Shown here piece by piece: positions 22,627 through 33,920 of a stretch of 64,000 bases of DNA. Origin of the DNA: Saussurea involucrata (lineage: Eukaryota; Streptophyta; Magnoliopsida; Asterales; Asteraceae); contig CM066325.1 in assembly GCA_033807775.1 (NCBI GenBank), positions 16,177,301 through 16,241,300 on the forward strand, in the 5' to 3' direction. The position numbers and the translations under genes were made by a program. The notes under the pieces were generated by a model. That model was not told where the DNA came from. It did no database searches and saw only the letters and a list, made by a program, of their open reading frames with translations. Positions within the stretch are counted from its first letter, which is position 1. Every line of letters begins with the position of its first letter.

Positions 22627-23397
22627 TGAAACACCCTAAAAACAGGGTCAATTTAAACCTTAAAAATTACCACAAGTTATGATCAAAATCTTCAAACTTA
22701 TATAATCTGAGGATCAAATATAAGGTTTCTATGTACAAACGACACTACTTAAATAACTTATTAATCTATTCACATCATAACAATCAGATTAATCAAGTTA
22801 TCTAAACAACTGTCCCAAAAGCTTCAAAGAATAACTAGATCCTTCGTTATCTCTAAGTCTGAATCTTTTCAAAAGTTCTCTTCTCTCGTTCCCGCTACTT
22901 CCCGGAGCTTGTACCTGGTAAGAAGATTCAACTTGAAACATTAGGCTTTCGCCTAGTGAGAATACTCAAATCAAAATAAAATTTAATAATTAAAACATGA
23001 ACAGATAACTCAAACCTGTTCTCACCCATCTTACCGTACGACAACTCCTTTCCAAATCGGGGAATCTACCCCACTCCCATTCCTACGACTAACTCATTTA
23101 ATTGTAACAACAAAATAAGAGCCAACTCTGAATCGTTCCAGATTCATAATCAATAATCACACACAAGAAATTACAAGTCAAAACCTGCCTATTTCTTAAT
23201 CAGGAAGGAGAGATTACAAATTACTTTATGCCTATCTCTAATCTTCCTCTCATCACTGGGAAATCTCCAATCTTCCCGATAATAATGGAAATCTCTGATC
23301 TTCCCTAAATCGAAATGGGAATTACAAATCAAAATCTGCCTATTCCACATTCCACCTCTGCATCAATGGTCCCAATGGGATTATAATATCGCGATAC
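22627..23397 (-). repeat. E0 5' LTR, inner part
   Basis: This is the primer-proximal 771 bp of the E0 5' LTR, starting on the plus strand with TGAAACACCC. The LTR is interrupted by the element at 23398-32054 and resumes at 32060. It includes short imperfect repeats of the type GGGAAATCTCYNATCTTCCC around 23230-23310. Confidence 0.8.
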
Positions 23398-23802
23398 TGT
23401 AAAGCCCGTGTCCCGGTATGTTTATATATATTTTAATTAATTGCTTTAATATCGTTCTTTTAGTGAATCTTTACTAACGGGGTTAGCAAGTTTGACCAAA
23501 TGCGTAATAAATCTTTAAACCATTTTAAATTGTTGCCTTTAATTACTCTTGGTTAGTGGATTGGTGTTAAAGAGGACCAAAATGCTAGATCAATATATTA
23601 ATGGTGGATGGTGAAGAGTCTTGGATTTTCAAGGGACCATAGGTGCAAATTGGGAAAATCTTACATGGGTTCGGCCCATGGCCGAGAACCCCCTATTCCC
23701 CTTGTCCTCCTCTCGTTTCTTTTCTTGTAAGCCAATCAACAAACAAAGTAAACCCTAATCGACCTCTTTCCCCTCCCCTTGTTGTGTGTTCGGCCGTGAA
23801 GT

Positions 23803-23833
<31 letters not shown>

Positions 23834-25442
23834 AGGCGAGAGGGAGGGAACTCGCCGGAGGCGCTGCTGTCGCCGCCACCAACTCAGTTCGTCGGAGAAG
23901 TCGAGGGAGAGAGGAGCAACCGTTGCTAGGTAAGTCGTCCGTTTCGTTTCGTTTTGTTTTGTTTCGTTTCCTTTCCTTTTCGCTTCCTCCGGTGAAACTA
24001 CCACCGCCGCACGCCGCCGCTACGGTGGCCGTGGGTGGTCGGCAGTGTGTGTGTGGGTGTGTGTGTGTGTGAGAAGGTGCCGTAGGGCGATCGAGAGGAA
24101 GGAGGACGGTGGTGCGAGAGTGGGGCGGTGTGTGCGTGCGGGTGACCGTCGCCGGAGAACCGCCGCCGCCGCCGTGCCCCACTGCCGGAGGTGGCAGTGG
24201 GCGGGGCCGTGGCCTAAACCTTAAAACCGGCGTGGTCGTAGCCCTAAACCGCCTAATCGTCTTGCAAAACCGTTTATCATTTCATGTGAAGTAGTTATAA
24301 TCTGCCACTGTCTTGCGTAAGCTATAACTTTTTGCTCGTAACTCGTTTTGAGGTGAAATTGGTGTCCATAGTTCCCTAATCGAGTTGGGAAGGTTTTTCG
24401 TGTTTTGCCAAAAGTACGATTAAGCCCGTAGCTAGGCTGTATTGGGCTGTTTGTGCAGGCTGGACCGAAAACTGGCAGTTTTGGTAGTCGTTCGTATTTA
24501 ATTCCTTATAAATTGTAGAAAAATCGTTAGGAGGCGTATAATATGTCCTTGAAACCCTATCTCAGAGTACTTTCTAATCATGAAATAATTTTGGGAATTT
24601 TCTGGGTTTAAAGGGGTCGAAACAGGTCCCGAACAGACCTGTTTGGCGAGAACGGAAAATAGTTTTAGTGACGGTTTAAGCGTGTGTCGTGTCATAGGGT
24701 CCGGGTCTCGTATTGACACGTTTTAACATGCGTTTAGGTGCTGGGAAGGGACCGTAATTGTGAAGCTTGAATTGTGTTGTTAAGCTAGGCGCGCATACGA
24801 GGTGAGATCTCTCACTATATCTAATAACGGTTGTTTTATCATTGCTGTAGTACGTGTGTGGTAGCTTTATGTGATTGTGTTGTGGGACTAGATAGTGGGG
24901 TGTCTAGTTGATACTATGTTGCCATGTTAACTCGGTGGGACCGAGGGTCCGGCGGGGCCGGAGGTTTTATACGCGGGGCGTAGAGACTCGGTGGGACCGG
25001 GGAGTCGGCGGGGCCGAAAATGTTATCATGTGGTCGGTGGGACCGACTTGTGCCTTTTAGGTGGGTGGTTGTGGATATACATGTTTATGATTTGTTCGTA
25101 GACCTGTATGATCGTTATGTGTCACTATCTGTTTTAGGGGTAGTGTGGAATAATTGTATTATTTATGGTGTTTGAATTCACTAAGCTTCGTGCTTACCCT
25201 TTTCCCATAAACTGTGGTTTCAGGTCCGAGCGGCTCCAAGGCGTGATGAGTACACACTGGCGCGCGAGGAGAGCTGGTTGCTTTCTGGTTTTAATAATTA
25301 AACGTTTATTCCGCTGGTTTTATTTTATAAAGATATTAATTATGAGTTTGCAAACGAAACGTTGGGATCATTTAATGAGTTGTTATAAATGAAATGTTTA
25401 TTTTAAAAATTGAAATTTGCTTGTAATTTTTGGGACGTTACA
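23398..25442 (+). repeat. 5' LTR of the 23398-32054 element
   Basis: The LTR is 2045 bp, starting TGTAAAGCCC and ending GGGACGTTACA. It contains a (GA)n tract near 23808-23834, a GT-rich tract near 24046-24072, and a G+C-rich block with CCG repeats near 24150-24200. Short ORFs over these tracts are low-complexity and not genes. Confidence 0.95.
24931..25047 (+). other. Cluster of short hairpins in the LTR
   Basis: Five perfect or near-perfect small stem-loops occur in 117 bp: CTCGGTGGGACCGAG (24931-24945), TCCGGCGGGGCCGGA (24948-24962), a CTCGG...CCGGGGAG version near 24987, TCGGCGGGGCCGA (25005-25017) and GTCGGTGGGACCGAC (25033-25047). The loops are TGGGA or CGGGG. The cluster is conserved in the other LTR (about 31541-31658). 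Confidence 0.7.
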
Positions 25443-28400
25443 ACTTGGTATCAGAGCACAGCTTGAGTGAATCAAATGCACCTCGGTGTGTTTGATCTCA
25501 AGTTTGCGGCTATAAAATTTTCTTTAAAATTTTTGGAAAATAAAAGAAAGGAAAACCCGTTTGAGAAACGGTGATCGATGGCGCAGTGTGTACAGTCAGC
25601 CGGAGCCAGGGGAAAAGGTACAGTACTTAGTGTTTTATTGCTTTCTAGATCATAGAGTATGCATGCTAGATTGCCTGTTGTGGACACTATGCTGTATGTT
25701 GAACTACTTGCTATTAGGAATTTATGCTAATTATGATAGGTTACTAAGTGGATGCCCTCTAGGTTGTATGCAGTAAGAGATTTATAGTCTTAGAATATTC
25801 GATTTAGTTCTATTGCGCAGCTCTTGTTTGAGTCCAACCGTTCTAGGATAGAGTCTTGTATTCGACTGTCTATTTGTTTCACACTGCATATAATCGGGTA
25901 TTCGCGAGGTCACCCATTATAATTAGTAGGGATTCGGTAGTAGCAAGGGTAGTGGGATAAGAGGAAGTTCCTAGAGAGCTGGGAAGGGTGTTTATGTATG
26001 AGTACGTGTGCTAGATTGCTTTCTAGAACATAGGAGTATGTATGCTAAATTGCTTGGTGCTTATTACACTGTATTGCATGTCTGCTGCTTGCTATTAGGG
26101 ATTTGGCAATAGCAAGGGTAGTGGTTTGGATGGAATTCCTAGGGAGCTAGGAAGAGTGTGTACATATGCCGGTGCGGGCATATGTGTATAGTTTCGGCGA
26201 GAAACTACTTGGACCCCTTGGGATGGAACTCGGAACGGGCGATGATAGGTGTGGATGGTAGTAGTAGAGCTCCTACTACCGGAAGCACAGGATCAATGCT
26301 CGAGTCGGGGAAGTCACGAGGAATCCAAGGAGTTGAGCGTGAGTGTTGTTAGTATGAGTTATTATGTGCTAATAACGCGTTGTATTGTCTACCCAGAATA
26401 GCCATCACAAGGAGGAACAACTATAGTAAACCTACTAGTACAGGTGTGTACTCGAAGTGTTTTGAGGTGATGATCGTTGGGGGTAGTGATGAAGGTCCTA
26501 AACTAGTAGTCGTTGGAATAGAAAGACGATTCTAATATTAGTCACTTGGAGTGACGATAAGGATGATATTTGTTGTAAGCAGATCATTTCGGGCCAAGAT
26601 GGAAGATTGTGCTAGGGTCATAGGCTCATAGAGCCGACTTTGATTTGAGGAAAACCCGTAAGATGATTTGATGTGATTTCCCAACTTGCCTTAAGAGGTT
26701 TAAATGTCTGGATGACAATAGTAGACCGGAGAGTTTCGGAGTAGTAGGGGTCGAGACGTTGAATGCCGAATGAGTCATGCACGAAGTTATTTTGAAAATA
26801 AGATTGCATTAACAAATTCTTGTGTTCCAAATCTTTGTATGGACGGTGTTTTGGAATTTTGGGAACTGCTCAGCACACGCACAAGATTTTGAAATATGGT
26901 TTTGAAAGTGTATGAAATCGTTTTATCACGGGAGTGCAAACTTTGTTAGAATTTGTCTCATTTTCGTTATTTTTCCAACGGCTCTTTCGGGTACGATGTT
27001 ATCCGTGTTTTGGTGGTGGTTAAGATGTTGGGTAAGTGACTACGGATTGAGACTCTAACATTGGAACTCCTCCACATGTGTTAGAGTTGAGACGAAAAGT
27101 TACATTCCACGATGTCTGTATAAAGGCTATTTTGGTGATTTGTTTAAAATGAGTTTGGAATTCCAGTGTCGCTTAACTTTTCGTTCGAGAGTTTGTATTA
27201 CTAAGTGTTTTATTGCAAATAGTTCAGTGTGTGGATTGATTCATGCGTGACATAAGTGATGCATGGAGGAATTTTGGTAACATTTCATAAGGATTTGTTT
27301 AGTGCGCTTTTTAGTCAGCTAAAGGTTTTATTGACATTTCCATGAAAATGCGATTTATCGACTTAGGGGTATGCATACTGGGGTAACCTTTGTTCTCGAC
27401 ATTTTAATGAACGAGTCGTGCATGAAAATGTTTTAGTTCCTTTTTGTCGAAATGAAAGACCATTTGATCCAAGGAGTGTTTTAATGTTGTGAACATCATG
27501 CATACGATTACAATGTGTTATATTTTGGAAATATAAATGCGTAGATTTTTGACATTCGGTTAATTTAGAATTACCGATCATTTTTTTGGGAAATTAGAAA
27601 CTTTTGCTTTGGAGGAAACGAGTATTTTGAGCATTTTCAATAAATACATTTTTAAACTATAATTTTTTGACGTTATATGTCCCAAGTACGAAACTTGAGG
27701 AAGTGTTACAAGCTTGCATGCCTGCCCCCAGTTTGAGATTTTATGAGGTTTTAGTCGATATTTCCAATTAATAGAAGCGGACTGGTTTCTGTCTTCAAGT
27801 TTGAAACTTACACGAGACAGTTGTGTTTTAACAAAAATATATTTGTAAACCGTGTCATCGTTTTGTGTGATTAGCTGACGCGCGAAAAAATTTGTGGCGA
27901 ACCCAGTGCCACGTCATTTTTTTATGATTACAAAGAAGAATTTTTGAATCAAATGCCGTGAAACTTATTTTGAATTATGTGCACACCTTTGTCGCACCCT
28001 GTTTAAGGTCAAGCGGTTACTTTAAGTGCACGTCATGAGTCAATCCATACTGGAATCAAGGCGGTTCATTTTAAAGAAATTATTTATTACGCTTGCTTTT
28101 GTGTGAGTAAACTGAACTGCAATGGAACGATTTTCAACATGATTTTCCTATGTGGAACGAGCGTGTCCAGTTTTGAATAGCTATCGATCAGGCAATAGTA
28201 GTTTTATTACATACGATCTTTTGAGATGAAAATCCTGATGTTGAAAATATTTTTGTAAATGATTTTGTAAACCATTTGGGGAAATGTGCTTTTAAGTGTC
28301 ATGTGTCATTTCGAGAATTTTTAGGGTGTGAGTCCTTTTGGAAAACTCTTTTGTTTAACTCGTGTTGAGTCTGAGACTAAGGTTGATTTCAGAGGATTGC

Positions 28401-28767
28401 TTGCTTAAACTTTGTTTAAACGCATTTTCCGACCTATGGGTCTAGCAAGCGTGGAGCATTTTGCTCGGTTTTGACTTGGAGTTAGTCATGGGCCAATTGC
28501 CCGGTTTTAATGGCTCGATGTGGAGTCTAGTTGATGAGTTGTTTTTGTCGCACCGTTTGGCATTCTTTGCACGTTGAGTGTTTATATGTTTGGGTGAGTG
28601 AGTCAATCCGGAATAGGCATGTTGTTGGTAGGCTGTTTGCTTTGGATCCTTAGACACGTCAGTCAGTCGTTGGTAATGGTTGGTTGGGTATCTCGGGGTG
28701 GCACACCGGTATTCATGTGTTTAACCTAGACTTTCCAGTAGGTACTAGGAGGATATAGTTGTGGGCA

Positions 28768-28823
28768 CTTACCTGGGAGGTAGTTCCAGTGTGCTGGGTC
28801 TTGAGGTGTTACCTGGGAGGTAG
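28768..28823 (+). other. Repeated TACCTGGGAGGTA hairpins
   Basis: The 13-base palindrome TACCTGGGAGGTA (5-bp stem, 3-base loop) occurs twice about 40 bp apart (near 28770 and 28810). It lies upstream of the larger hairpin array and is of similar style. Confidence 0.55.
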
Positions 28824-29229
28824 ACGTCAAGGTGTATCCTCGATACGGTGTGACTTGGCTTCGTAGAGCAAGTGTGGATGATACGTCGACGGTGGAAGGT
28901 AGATATTCCATGCGCGTTAGTACTGTAGGCCGAATAGTATCGGTTAAGGGATTGATGCCCTTTGTTATTTAGAGAATAAATGTGCATCAACCATTTTGAG
29001 GTAGGTGGTATATTTAGGTGTCGACTTTTGGGCTTGAGGCCAAACACCTTTAGTATAATCGGAGAGTTGTAGCCGATTTTAAGATAATCATGGTGACGGT
29101 AGTAGTAACCCTGAAATGATCACTTGTGATGGATGGTTATGGTGGAATGACCTACGCGTGTGTTAGTTGATTTGGTTGTGGGGGATATCTATTTGTGTTA
29201 GTGTCTAGGATAATACCACGCTTATGTGA

Positions 29230-29597
29230 GTTATTGTAATCGGTTGGACCGATGTTCGGCGGGTGGCCGATGTTTGTTATTGTAATCGGTTGGACCGATG
29301 TTCGGCGGGTGGCCGATGTTTGTTATTGTAATCGGTTGGACCGATGTTCGGCGGGTGGCCGATGTGAGTTATTGTAATCGGTTGGACCGATGTTCGGCGG
29401 GTGGCCGATGTGAGTTATTGTAATCGGTTGGACCGATGTTCGGCGGGTGGCCGATGTGAGTTATTGTAATCGGTTGGACCGATGTTCGGCGGGTGGCCGA
29501 TGTTTGTTATTGTAATCGGTTGGACCGATGTTCGGCGGGTGGCCGATGTTTGTTATTGTAATCGGTTGGACCGATGTTCGGCAGGGGGTCGATGTTT
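29230..29597 (+). repeat. Tandem array of eight 46-bp units, each with two hairpins
   Basis: Eight head-to-tail 46-bp units have anchors (ATCGGTTGG) at 29239, 29285, 29331, 29377, 29423, 29469, 29515 and 29561. Each carries ATCGGTTGGACCGAT and TCGGCGGGTGGCCGA, both 5-bp stems with 5-base loops. Units are almost identical except for the linker: GTGAG before units 1, 4, 5 and 6, and TTTG before 2, 3, 7 and 8. The last unit is degenerate. It is not a CRISPR array, because there are no variable spacers. Confidence 0.92.
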
Positions 29598-29914
29598 TGT
29601 TAATATAAGTTATTGAAAATCTTTGGAGTCTATTAGAATTCGTAGAAGTTAATCGTCAATTAATGATAGGAGGGATCGTAATCGAGTATCCTGTGGAGTA
29701 TACTGGTGAGCAGCTTTAGAGTGGTTAGAGCTTGAGATTTGACTCGGGATGTATGGAATATCTAAGGTTGGGGGACAACCGTAGTCGCTTGGCTAGGAAT
29801 GATTTCAATCGTCGGGGTGTTCTGCCGATCATAATCCCAATGTCTTAGAAAGAGTACGTTAGTATGAATAGTATTCGAGAAGTTTAGTAGGGGTTTCAAG
29901 TGGATTTAGGAACC

Positions 29915-29981
29915 TGAGGTTGAGATAAGGGAGAACTATCCGGAGCTATTCGTAGGCAGAGACTTCGAGGGCGAAGTCTAA
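29915..29981 (+). pseudogene. Remnant of a chromovirus polyprotein C-terminus
   Basis: The frame reads EVEIRENYPELFVGRDFEGEV and then stops at 29979. This resembles the end of Ty3/gypsy chromovirus polyproteins (WE.E.ELR..YPELF). It sits immediately before the polypurine tract and is the clearest trace of pol in this element. Confidence 0.7.
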
Positions 29982-29984
29982 TCC

Positions 29985-29998
29985 AAGTGGGGGAGAGT
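29985..29998 (+). promoter_or_regulatory. Polypurine tract
   Basis: AAGTGGGGGAGAGT directly precedes the 3' LTR and would prime plus-strand synthesis. Confidence 0.85.
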
Positions 29999-30404
29999 TG
30001 TAAAGCCCGTGTCCCGGTATGTTTATATATATTATAATTAATTGCTTTAATATCGTTCTTTTAGCGAATCTTTACTAACGGGGTTAGCAAGTTTGACCAA
30101 ATGCGTAATAAATCTTTAAACCATTTTAAATTGTTGCCTTTAATTATTCTTGGTTAGTGGATTGGTGTTAAAGAGGACCAAAATGCTAAGATCAATATAT
30201 TAATGGTGGATGGTGAAGAGTCTTGGATTTTCAAGGGACCATAGGTGCAAATTGGGAAAATCTTACATGGGTTCGGCCCATGGCCGAGAACCCCCTATTC
30301 CCCTTGTCCTCCTCTCGTTTCTTTTCTTGTAAGCCAATCAACAAACAAAGTAAACCCTAATCGACCTCTTTCCCCTCCCCTTGTTGTGTGTTCGGCCGTG
30401 AAGT

Positions 30405-30435
<31 letters not shown>

Positions 30436-32054
30436 AGGCGAGAGGGAGGGAACTCGCCGGAGGCGCTGCTGTCGCCGGAGGTCGCCGCCACCAGCTCAGT
30501 TCGTCGGAGAAGTCGAGGGAGAGAGGAGCAACCGTTGCTAGGTAAGTCGTCCGTTTCGTTTCGTTTTGTTTTGTTTCGTTTCCTTTCCTTTTCGCTTCCT
30601 CCGGTGAAACTACCACCGCCGCACGCCGCCGCTACGGTGGCCGTGGGTGGTCGGCAGTGTGTGTGTGGGTGTGTGTGTGTGTGAGAAGGTGCCGTAGGGC
30701 GACCGAGAGGAAGGAGGACGGTGGTGCGAGAGTGGGGCGGTGTGTGCGTGCGGGTGACCGTCGCCGGAGAACCGCCGCCGCCGCCGTGCCCCACTGCCGG
30801 AGGTGGCAGTGGGCGGGGCCGTGGCCTAAACCTTAAAACCGCCGTGATCGTAGCCCTAAACCGCCTAATCGTCTTGCAAAACCGTTTATCATTTCATGTG
30901 AAGTAGTTATAATCTGCCACTGTCTTGCGTAAGCTATAACTTTTTGCTCGTAACTCGTTTTGAGGTGAAATTGGTGCCCATAGTTCCCTAATCGAGTTGG
31001 GAAGGTTTTTCGTGTTTTGCCAAAAGTCCTATTAAGCCCGTAGCTAGGCTGTATTGGGATGTTTGTGCAGGCTGGACCGAAAACTGGCAGTTTTGGTAGT
31101 CGTTCGTATTTAATTCCTTATAAATTGTAGAAAAATCGTTAGGAGGCGTATAATATGTCCTTGAAACCCTATCTCAGAGTACTTTCTAATCATGAAATAA
31201 TTTTGGGAATTTTCTGGGTTTAAAGGGGTCGAAACAGGTCCCGAACAGACCTGTTTGGCGAGAACAGAAAATAGTTTTAGTGACGGTTTAAGCGTGTGTC
31301 GTGTCATAGGGTCCGGGTCTCGTATTGACACGTTTTAACATGCGTTTAGGTGCTGGGAAGGGACCGTAATTGTGAAGCTTGAATTGTGTTGTTAAGCTAG
31401 GCGCGCATACGAGGTGAGTTCTCTCACTATATCTAATAACGGTTGTTTTATCATTGTTGTAGTACGTGTGTGGTAGCTTTATGTGATTGTGTTGTGGGAC
31501 TAGATAGTGGGGTGTCTAGTTGATACTATGTTGCCATGTTAACTCGGTGGGACCGAGGGTCCGGCGGGGCCGGAGGTTTTATACGCGGGGCGTAGAGACT
31601 CGGTGGGACCGGGGAGTCGGCGGGGCCGAAGATGTTATCATGTGGTCGGTGGGACCGACTTGTGCCTTTTAGGTGGGTGGTTGTGGATATACATGTTTAT
31701 GATTTGTTCGTAGACCTGTATGATCGTTATGTGTCACTATCTGTTTTAGGGGTAGTGTGGAATAACTGTATTATTTATGGTGTTTGAATTCACTAAGCTT
31801 CGTGCTTACCCTTTTCCCATAAACTGTGGTTTCAGGTCCGAGCGGCTCCAAGGCGTGATGAGTACACACTGGCGCGCGAGGAGAGCTGGTTGCTTTCTGG
31901 TTTTAATAATTAAACGTTTATTCCGCTGGTTTTATTTTATAAAGATATTAATTATGAGTTTGCAAACGAAACGTTGGGATCATTTAATGAGTTGTTATAA
32001 ATGAAATGTTTATTTTAAAAATTGAAATTTGCTTGTAATTTTTGGGACGTTACA
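29999..32054 (+). repeat. 3' LTR of the 23398-32054 element
   Basis: This LTR is 2056 bp, with the same ends as the 5' LTR. Its 9-bp extra segment near 30477 (a GGTCGCCG-type duplication) and slightly different GA tract explain most of the 11-bp length difference. Confidence 0.95.
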
Positions 32055-32059
32055 GATAC

Positions 32060-33920
32060 TCAATCGGGACTCACGATGGTTCGAGGTTCACCCAATTACT
32101 AAAATTACACCCCTTTGGTCTATGGCGAGTAATCGGTTCCCATCATACCGTACCCAAGTGCCCTCGGTGACCGGATGCCTATTTTAGTAAAAGCACATAA
32201 TCACATAATATAATACAATCGATACTACTATATGCGTCCAGCATAGGATGTATCATTTCTCTGAATATATTCTATATATAAAATAAAGAATATTATTACT
32301 CCACATCTCAATCTCTTTATTACCCCTTCTCTGAAATCTGATATGAGGATCATCATCTCAATAGTTATTTATATTTTCGAACTCATAGATAGGCCTTTAT
32401 AATATATCTCAATTTGGCTTCTCAATCACACTTAGAGTTCATAATCATCTAACATATTGCATATAACAGATAATCCTGCTCATTATAAGGAATATGAATA
32501 ATTCCTGTTCATCAACTTCTTAACTATCCCCTCATAGTAATTTAACACGAGAGTTAATATATATATCAGTTGTTAATCTATATTTTTGAACTCATGGATG
32601 GATCTTTATAGTTTATCTCAATAAAGCTTCAAATCATATTTAGAGTTCATAACCATATAACAAAATGCATATAGTAGATAATCCATCTTAGCATATAAGA
32701 ATAATAATAAATATTAGCTCATCAACTTTATAGCTAACTCATCATAGAAGTTTTAGCATGAAAATCAACATAGCACAACTTTTAATTGCTCTCTTGGCTT
32801 ATCTCGGATTTTAATCAAGTCCATATAAAACATATTCATGCATACATATAAAACGTCTAATCCAATATTAATTACTGAATTTTAAAGAGAGTTGAATAAA
32901 CTCACCTGCTGCGTTATCACTCCTTTTAGTCCTTTTTAACTCGTAAGGCTCCTTTCTTCACTACCACAGCTTACTGTATTATTCAGTTTACATATACTGA
33001 TATTAACTTTCCAAAACAGAACCATCTATAACTGAGAATCCTTAATTTCTAAAATTTACATCTCAAGTCGCAACGAACTGAAGTCGCAGTCCACTGTTGC
33101 GATTCCATTTCCAAATCGCAACCAACTGTTGCGATTCCACCCCAAGTCGCAACTCACCATTGCGATTCCACCTCAAGTCGCAGTCCACGGTTGCGACTAC
33201 AGTACCAAGTCGCAATCAACGGTTGCGACTCCAACTCCAAGTCGCAACGGTCTATTGCGAATCCACTACCAAGTCGCAACTGTCCACTGCGACAACTATG
33301 AATGTCGCAACTCAAGGTTGCGACTTCGATGATGTTCATCCAAGTCTCAGTCCACTCTGTTCAATTTTAAACCCAAAATTTGCAGTTTTACTCTATGTTT
33401 GTTTATGCCAATTTGCAGATATGTTTAATACACTTATCTTAACATATCCTAAAACTCAGATTCTTATAATCATCACAATTTACCCAAAACCCATCAAAAT
33501 CTTTCTAAGAACACTTTTACTACTAAAATGAAGAATTTAAATGAAATGCTTACCTTATGATTCTTCAAACCAACAACAGATTGAATGATTTCTGCTATTC
33601 CTTCTCCTTCTCTTTGCTCAATTCCTCTATCTCAATCTCTCTCTCGTTTCTCTTCTCAAACCGTAACACACACACCAAGTCACATACTCCCACACTTAGT
33701 CACACATTTAGCCTATATTGACTAAGGGTTTGACACCTCAACCCTTCTATACACATGAGTCATAAAGCTATTTACCAATTGAACCCTCATCTTTAAAAGA
33801 ATGACACTACAACCCTCAAATTGGAAATCTATTAAATCAACACTTTTAAACAATTTCCAACTTAACCCCAAGTTAATTTATAATTCACAAAATAATACAA
33901 CGGAAATTCGGGATGTTACA
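32060..33920 (-). repeat. E0 5' LTR, outer part
   Basis: The E0 LTR resumes after the GATAC duplication and ends at the TGTTACA boundary (33920), directly against MULE coding sequence. On the minus strand it begins TGTAACATCCCGAATTTCC, a start usual for Tekay-like LTRs. The uninterrupted LTR would be about 2.6 kb. It contains the GTCGCAA motif array and AT-rich DNA with no gene. Confidence 0.82.
33061..33333. repeat. GTCGCAA/TTGCGAC motif array in the E0 LTR
   Basis: About nine diverged units of roughly 33 bp each pair AAGTCGCA with a nearby inverted TGCGACT or TGCGATT, so most units can fold into a short hairpin. ORFs over this array are repeat artefacts. Confidence 0.8.

Larger units (their letters stand above)
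25443..29998 (+). other. ORF-poor internal region of the 23398-32054 element
   Basis: The region begins with the tRNA-Met primer-binding site (TGGTATCAGAGC, 25446-25457). It contains diverged internal duplications: segments around 25640-25760 and 26010-26110 share phrases such as TGCTATTAGG, and 25950 and 26113 share AGCAAGGGTAGTGG. The remainder to about 28650 is G/T-rich on the plus strand with no recognisable coding region. A hairpin-rich zone follows (28690-29600). It ends in the polypurine tract at 29985-29998. Confidence 0.75.
23393..32059 (+). mobile_element. Non-autonomous chromovirus derivative inside the E0 LTR (TSD GATAC)
   Basis: Two LTRs (23398-25442 and 29999-32054) flanked by GATAC (23393-23397, 32055-32059) define the element. 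It has a tRNA-Met primer-binding site and a polypurine tract, so it can be reverse-transcribed. The 4.56-kb internal region has no ORF longer than about 100 codons. A remnant of a Ty3/gypsy C-terminus near 29915-29981 shows its origin. The LTRs are nearly identical (a few substitutions, a 9-bp indel near 30477 and a GA-tract difference), so it moved recently despite having lost its genes. Confidence 0.93.
1..33920 (-). mobile_element. Outer Tekay-like LTR retrotransposon (E0), interrupted, 3' end outside window
   Basis: An old minus-strand LTR element forms the frame of the left half. Its 5' LTR ends at 33920 with TGTTACA (plus strand) and begins at 22627 with TGAAACACCC. It is followed on the minus strand by a 3-base spacer and an initiator-tRNA-Met primer-binding site at 22611-22623. 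The internal region continues from 22610 down to 22004 and then, after the Athila insertion (TSD ATAAC), from 1084 to 1. No long ORF survives. Positions 1-1084 plus 22004-22140 match, on the opposite strand, the internal region of the element at 45086-52990. The 3' LTR and the second TSD copy must lie left of the window. E0 inserted into a MULE transposase gene. Confidence 0.8.

Noticed and set aside
23643..24294. Several 60-150-codon ORFs over GA, GT and CCG tracts (also 30245-30906)
   Set aside because: They lie inside LTRs, translate microsatellites into ER, TH or PPP runs, and occur in both LTR copies in overlapping frames.
29230..29597. CRISPR array
   Set aside because: The units are contiguous 46-bp tandem repeats without unique spacers, in a eukaryotic retrotransposon.
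33097..33531. 144-codon ORF in the E0 LTR
   Set aside because: It is a translation of the GTCGCAA motif array, and similar ORFs appear in other frames and on the other strand.
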